Positions 14,546-15,525 of a stretch of DNA of 15,525 nucleotides are shown here, piece after piece. Within the stretch, counting starts at the first letter, position 1, and each line of letters opens with the position of its first letter. Origin of the DNA: an uncultured Pseudogracilibacillus sp. (GTDB taxonomy: Bacteria; Bacillota; Bacilli; Bacillales; Amphibacillaceae). The DNA lies in the NCBI GenBank assembly GCA_937960785.1, contig CALGOZ010000020.1:1-15525 (forward strand). The letters run 5' to 3'. The notes beneath the pieces are model-generated. The model did no database searches. It was not told the DNA's origin and was given only the letters and a program-made list of their open reading frames with translations. Made by a program: the position numbers and the translations under genes.

Positions 14546-15514
14546 GTGGAAAGAAGTTTAACGCTAGAATTAGTTCGTGTAACAGAAGCAGCAGCTTTAT
14601 CCTCGGCCCGTTGGATGGGGCGAGGTCAGCGTAACGAAGCGGATGATGCAGCGACAAGTGCGATGCGTACTGTATTCGATACGATTCCGATGCAAGGAAC
14701 TGTCGTAATCGGTGAAGGCGAAATGGACGAAGCCCCGATGCTCTATATCGGTGAAAAACTCGGTACCGGTGAAGGACCGGTCGTCGATGTTGCAGTTGAC
14801 CCATTAGAAGGGACGAATATCGTTGCCCGTGGAACGTGGAACGCTCTATCCGTCGTTGCCATTGCCGATGGCGGTAATTTACTTAATGCACCGGATATGT
14901 ATATGAAAAAAATTGCCGTCGGACCAGAAGCTGTCGGCAAAGTAGATATTAACGCTTCTACAGCGGAAAATATCGAAGCTGTTGCCAAAGCGAAAAATAA
15001 AGCCGTTGAAGACGTGCTCGTCGTCGTCTTAAATCGTCCCCGTCACGAACAATTAATCAAGGAAATTCGTGAAACTGGTGCCCGCATTAAATTAATCCAA
15101 GACGGTGATGTCGCCGGAGCAATTAACACAGCCTTTGACCAAACCGGTGTCGATATGCTACTAGGAATCGGGGGAGCTCCTGAAGGCGTTCTTTCTGCCG
15201 TTGCTTTAAAATGTCTCGGCGGAGAAATTCAAGGAAAATTACACCCGTCAAATGATGAAGAAATCGAGCGTTGTAAGAAGATGGGGATTACCGATTTAGA
15301 TCGCGTCTATTATATGGATGACTTCTGTTCAGGTGATGATGCGATTTTCGCAGCAACCGGAGTGACTGACGGTGAGTTGTTAAAAGGTGTCCAATTTAAA
15401 GGTATGCACGCGACAACCCAAAGTGTCGTAATGCGTACGAAAAGTGGAACGATTCGTTTCGTCGATGGAAAACATAGCTTAAAGAAAAAGCCTAACTACG
15501 TCGTCGAAGAATAA
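14546..15514 (+). CDS. glpX: Class II fructose-1,6-bisphosphatase
   Basis: GlpX-type fructose-1,6-bisphosphatase of 322 residues, removing the 1-phosphate from fructose-1,6-bisphosphate in gluconeogenesis. Metal and substrate motifs are intact: IGEGEMDEAPML, VDPLEGTN, DGDVAGAINTAFD, GIGGAPEGVLSAVALK and FAATGVTDGELLKG. The C terminus ends in the usual HSLKKKPN segment, so the gene is complete, with 11 bases left to the window edge. The start is GTG at 14546, with GAAGGGA at 14528-14534; a nearby ATG at 14538 is out of frame, and MERSLTLELVRVTEAAALSSARW matches the family N terminus. It follows murAB by 30 bases and probably belongs to the same transcript. In B. subtilis the next gene is rho, beyond this window. 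Confidence 0.95.
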   Translation: MERSLTLELVRVTEAAALSSARWMGRGQRNEADDAATSAMRTVFDTIPMQGTVVIGEGEMDEAPMLYIGEKLGTGEGPVVDVAVDPLEGTNIVARGTWNALSVVAIADGGNLLNAPDMYMKKIAVGPEAVGKVDINASTAENIEAVAKAKNKAVEDVLVVVLNRPRHEQLIKEIRETGARIKLIQDGDVAGAINTAFDQTGVDMLLGIGGAPEGVLSAVALKCLGGEIQGKLHPSNDEEIERCKKMGITDLDRVYYMDDFCSGDDAIFAATGVTDGELLKGVQFKGMHATTQSVVMRTKSGTIRFVDGKHSLKKKPNYVVEE

Positions 15515-15525
15515 GAGAAGAATAA

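Overview
The window reads as a chromosomal segment of a low-to-moderate G+C Gram-positive bacterium of the order Bacillales. Every gene lies on the + strand with strong AGGAGG-type ribosome binding sites, and the block rpoE - pyrG - fba - transaldolase-like - murA2 - glpX matches the order known from Bacillus subtilis and relatives. I cannot name the genus from the sequence. There are no tRNA or rRNA genes, CRISPR arrays, insertion sequences or phage genes.

Left part (1-8910): an acyl-CoA catabolic cluster. In order: thiolase, 3-hydroxybutyryl-CoA dehydrogenase, two paralogous acyl-CoA dehydrogenases, a TetR-family regulator, and the large fused B12-dependent isobutyryl-CoA mutase IcmF. Together they could convert isobutyryl-CoA to n-butyryl-CoA, oxidise it through crotonyl-CoA and acetoacetyl-CoA, and release acetyl-CoA. 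Only the enoyl-CoA hydratase step is not encoded here. Candidate control sites are a cre-like site upstream of the thiolase, an inverted repeat in the promoter of the first dehydrogenase, and two inverted repeats between the regulator and icmF. A stem-loop terminator closes the cluster.

Right part (8911-15525): housekeeping genes. rpoE (RNA polymerase delta, with a short acidic tail) has its own promoter. pyrG (CTP synthase) follows a leader with a sigma-A promoter, a GGGC transcript start and a terminator hairpin, the arrangement used in B. subtilis for CTP-sensing attenuation by reiterative transcription. Then come class II fructose-bisphosphate aldolase, a small transaldolase/fructose-6-phosphate aldolase, the second MurA, and GlpX fructose-1,6-bisphosphatase. 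glpX ends 11 bases before the window edge.

The most striking observation is in pyrG. The glutaminase domain has lost all three catalytic triad residues: Cys to Gly381, His to Asn509 and Glu to Gln511. Other usually invariant glutaminase motifs have also changed, while the synthetase half and the CTP-sensing leader look intact. This predicts a CTP synthase that cannot hydrolyse glutamine and must use free ammonia or another ammonia source. A second notable point is the absence of spo0F between pyrG and fba, its usual place in Bacillus.
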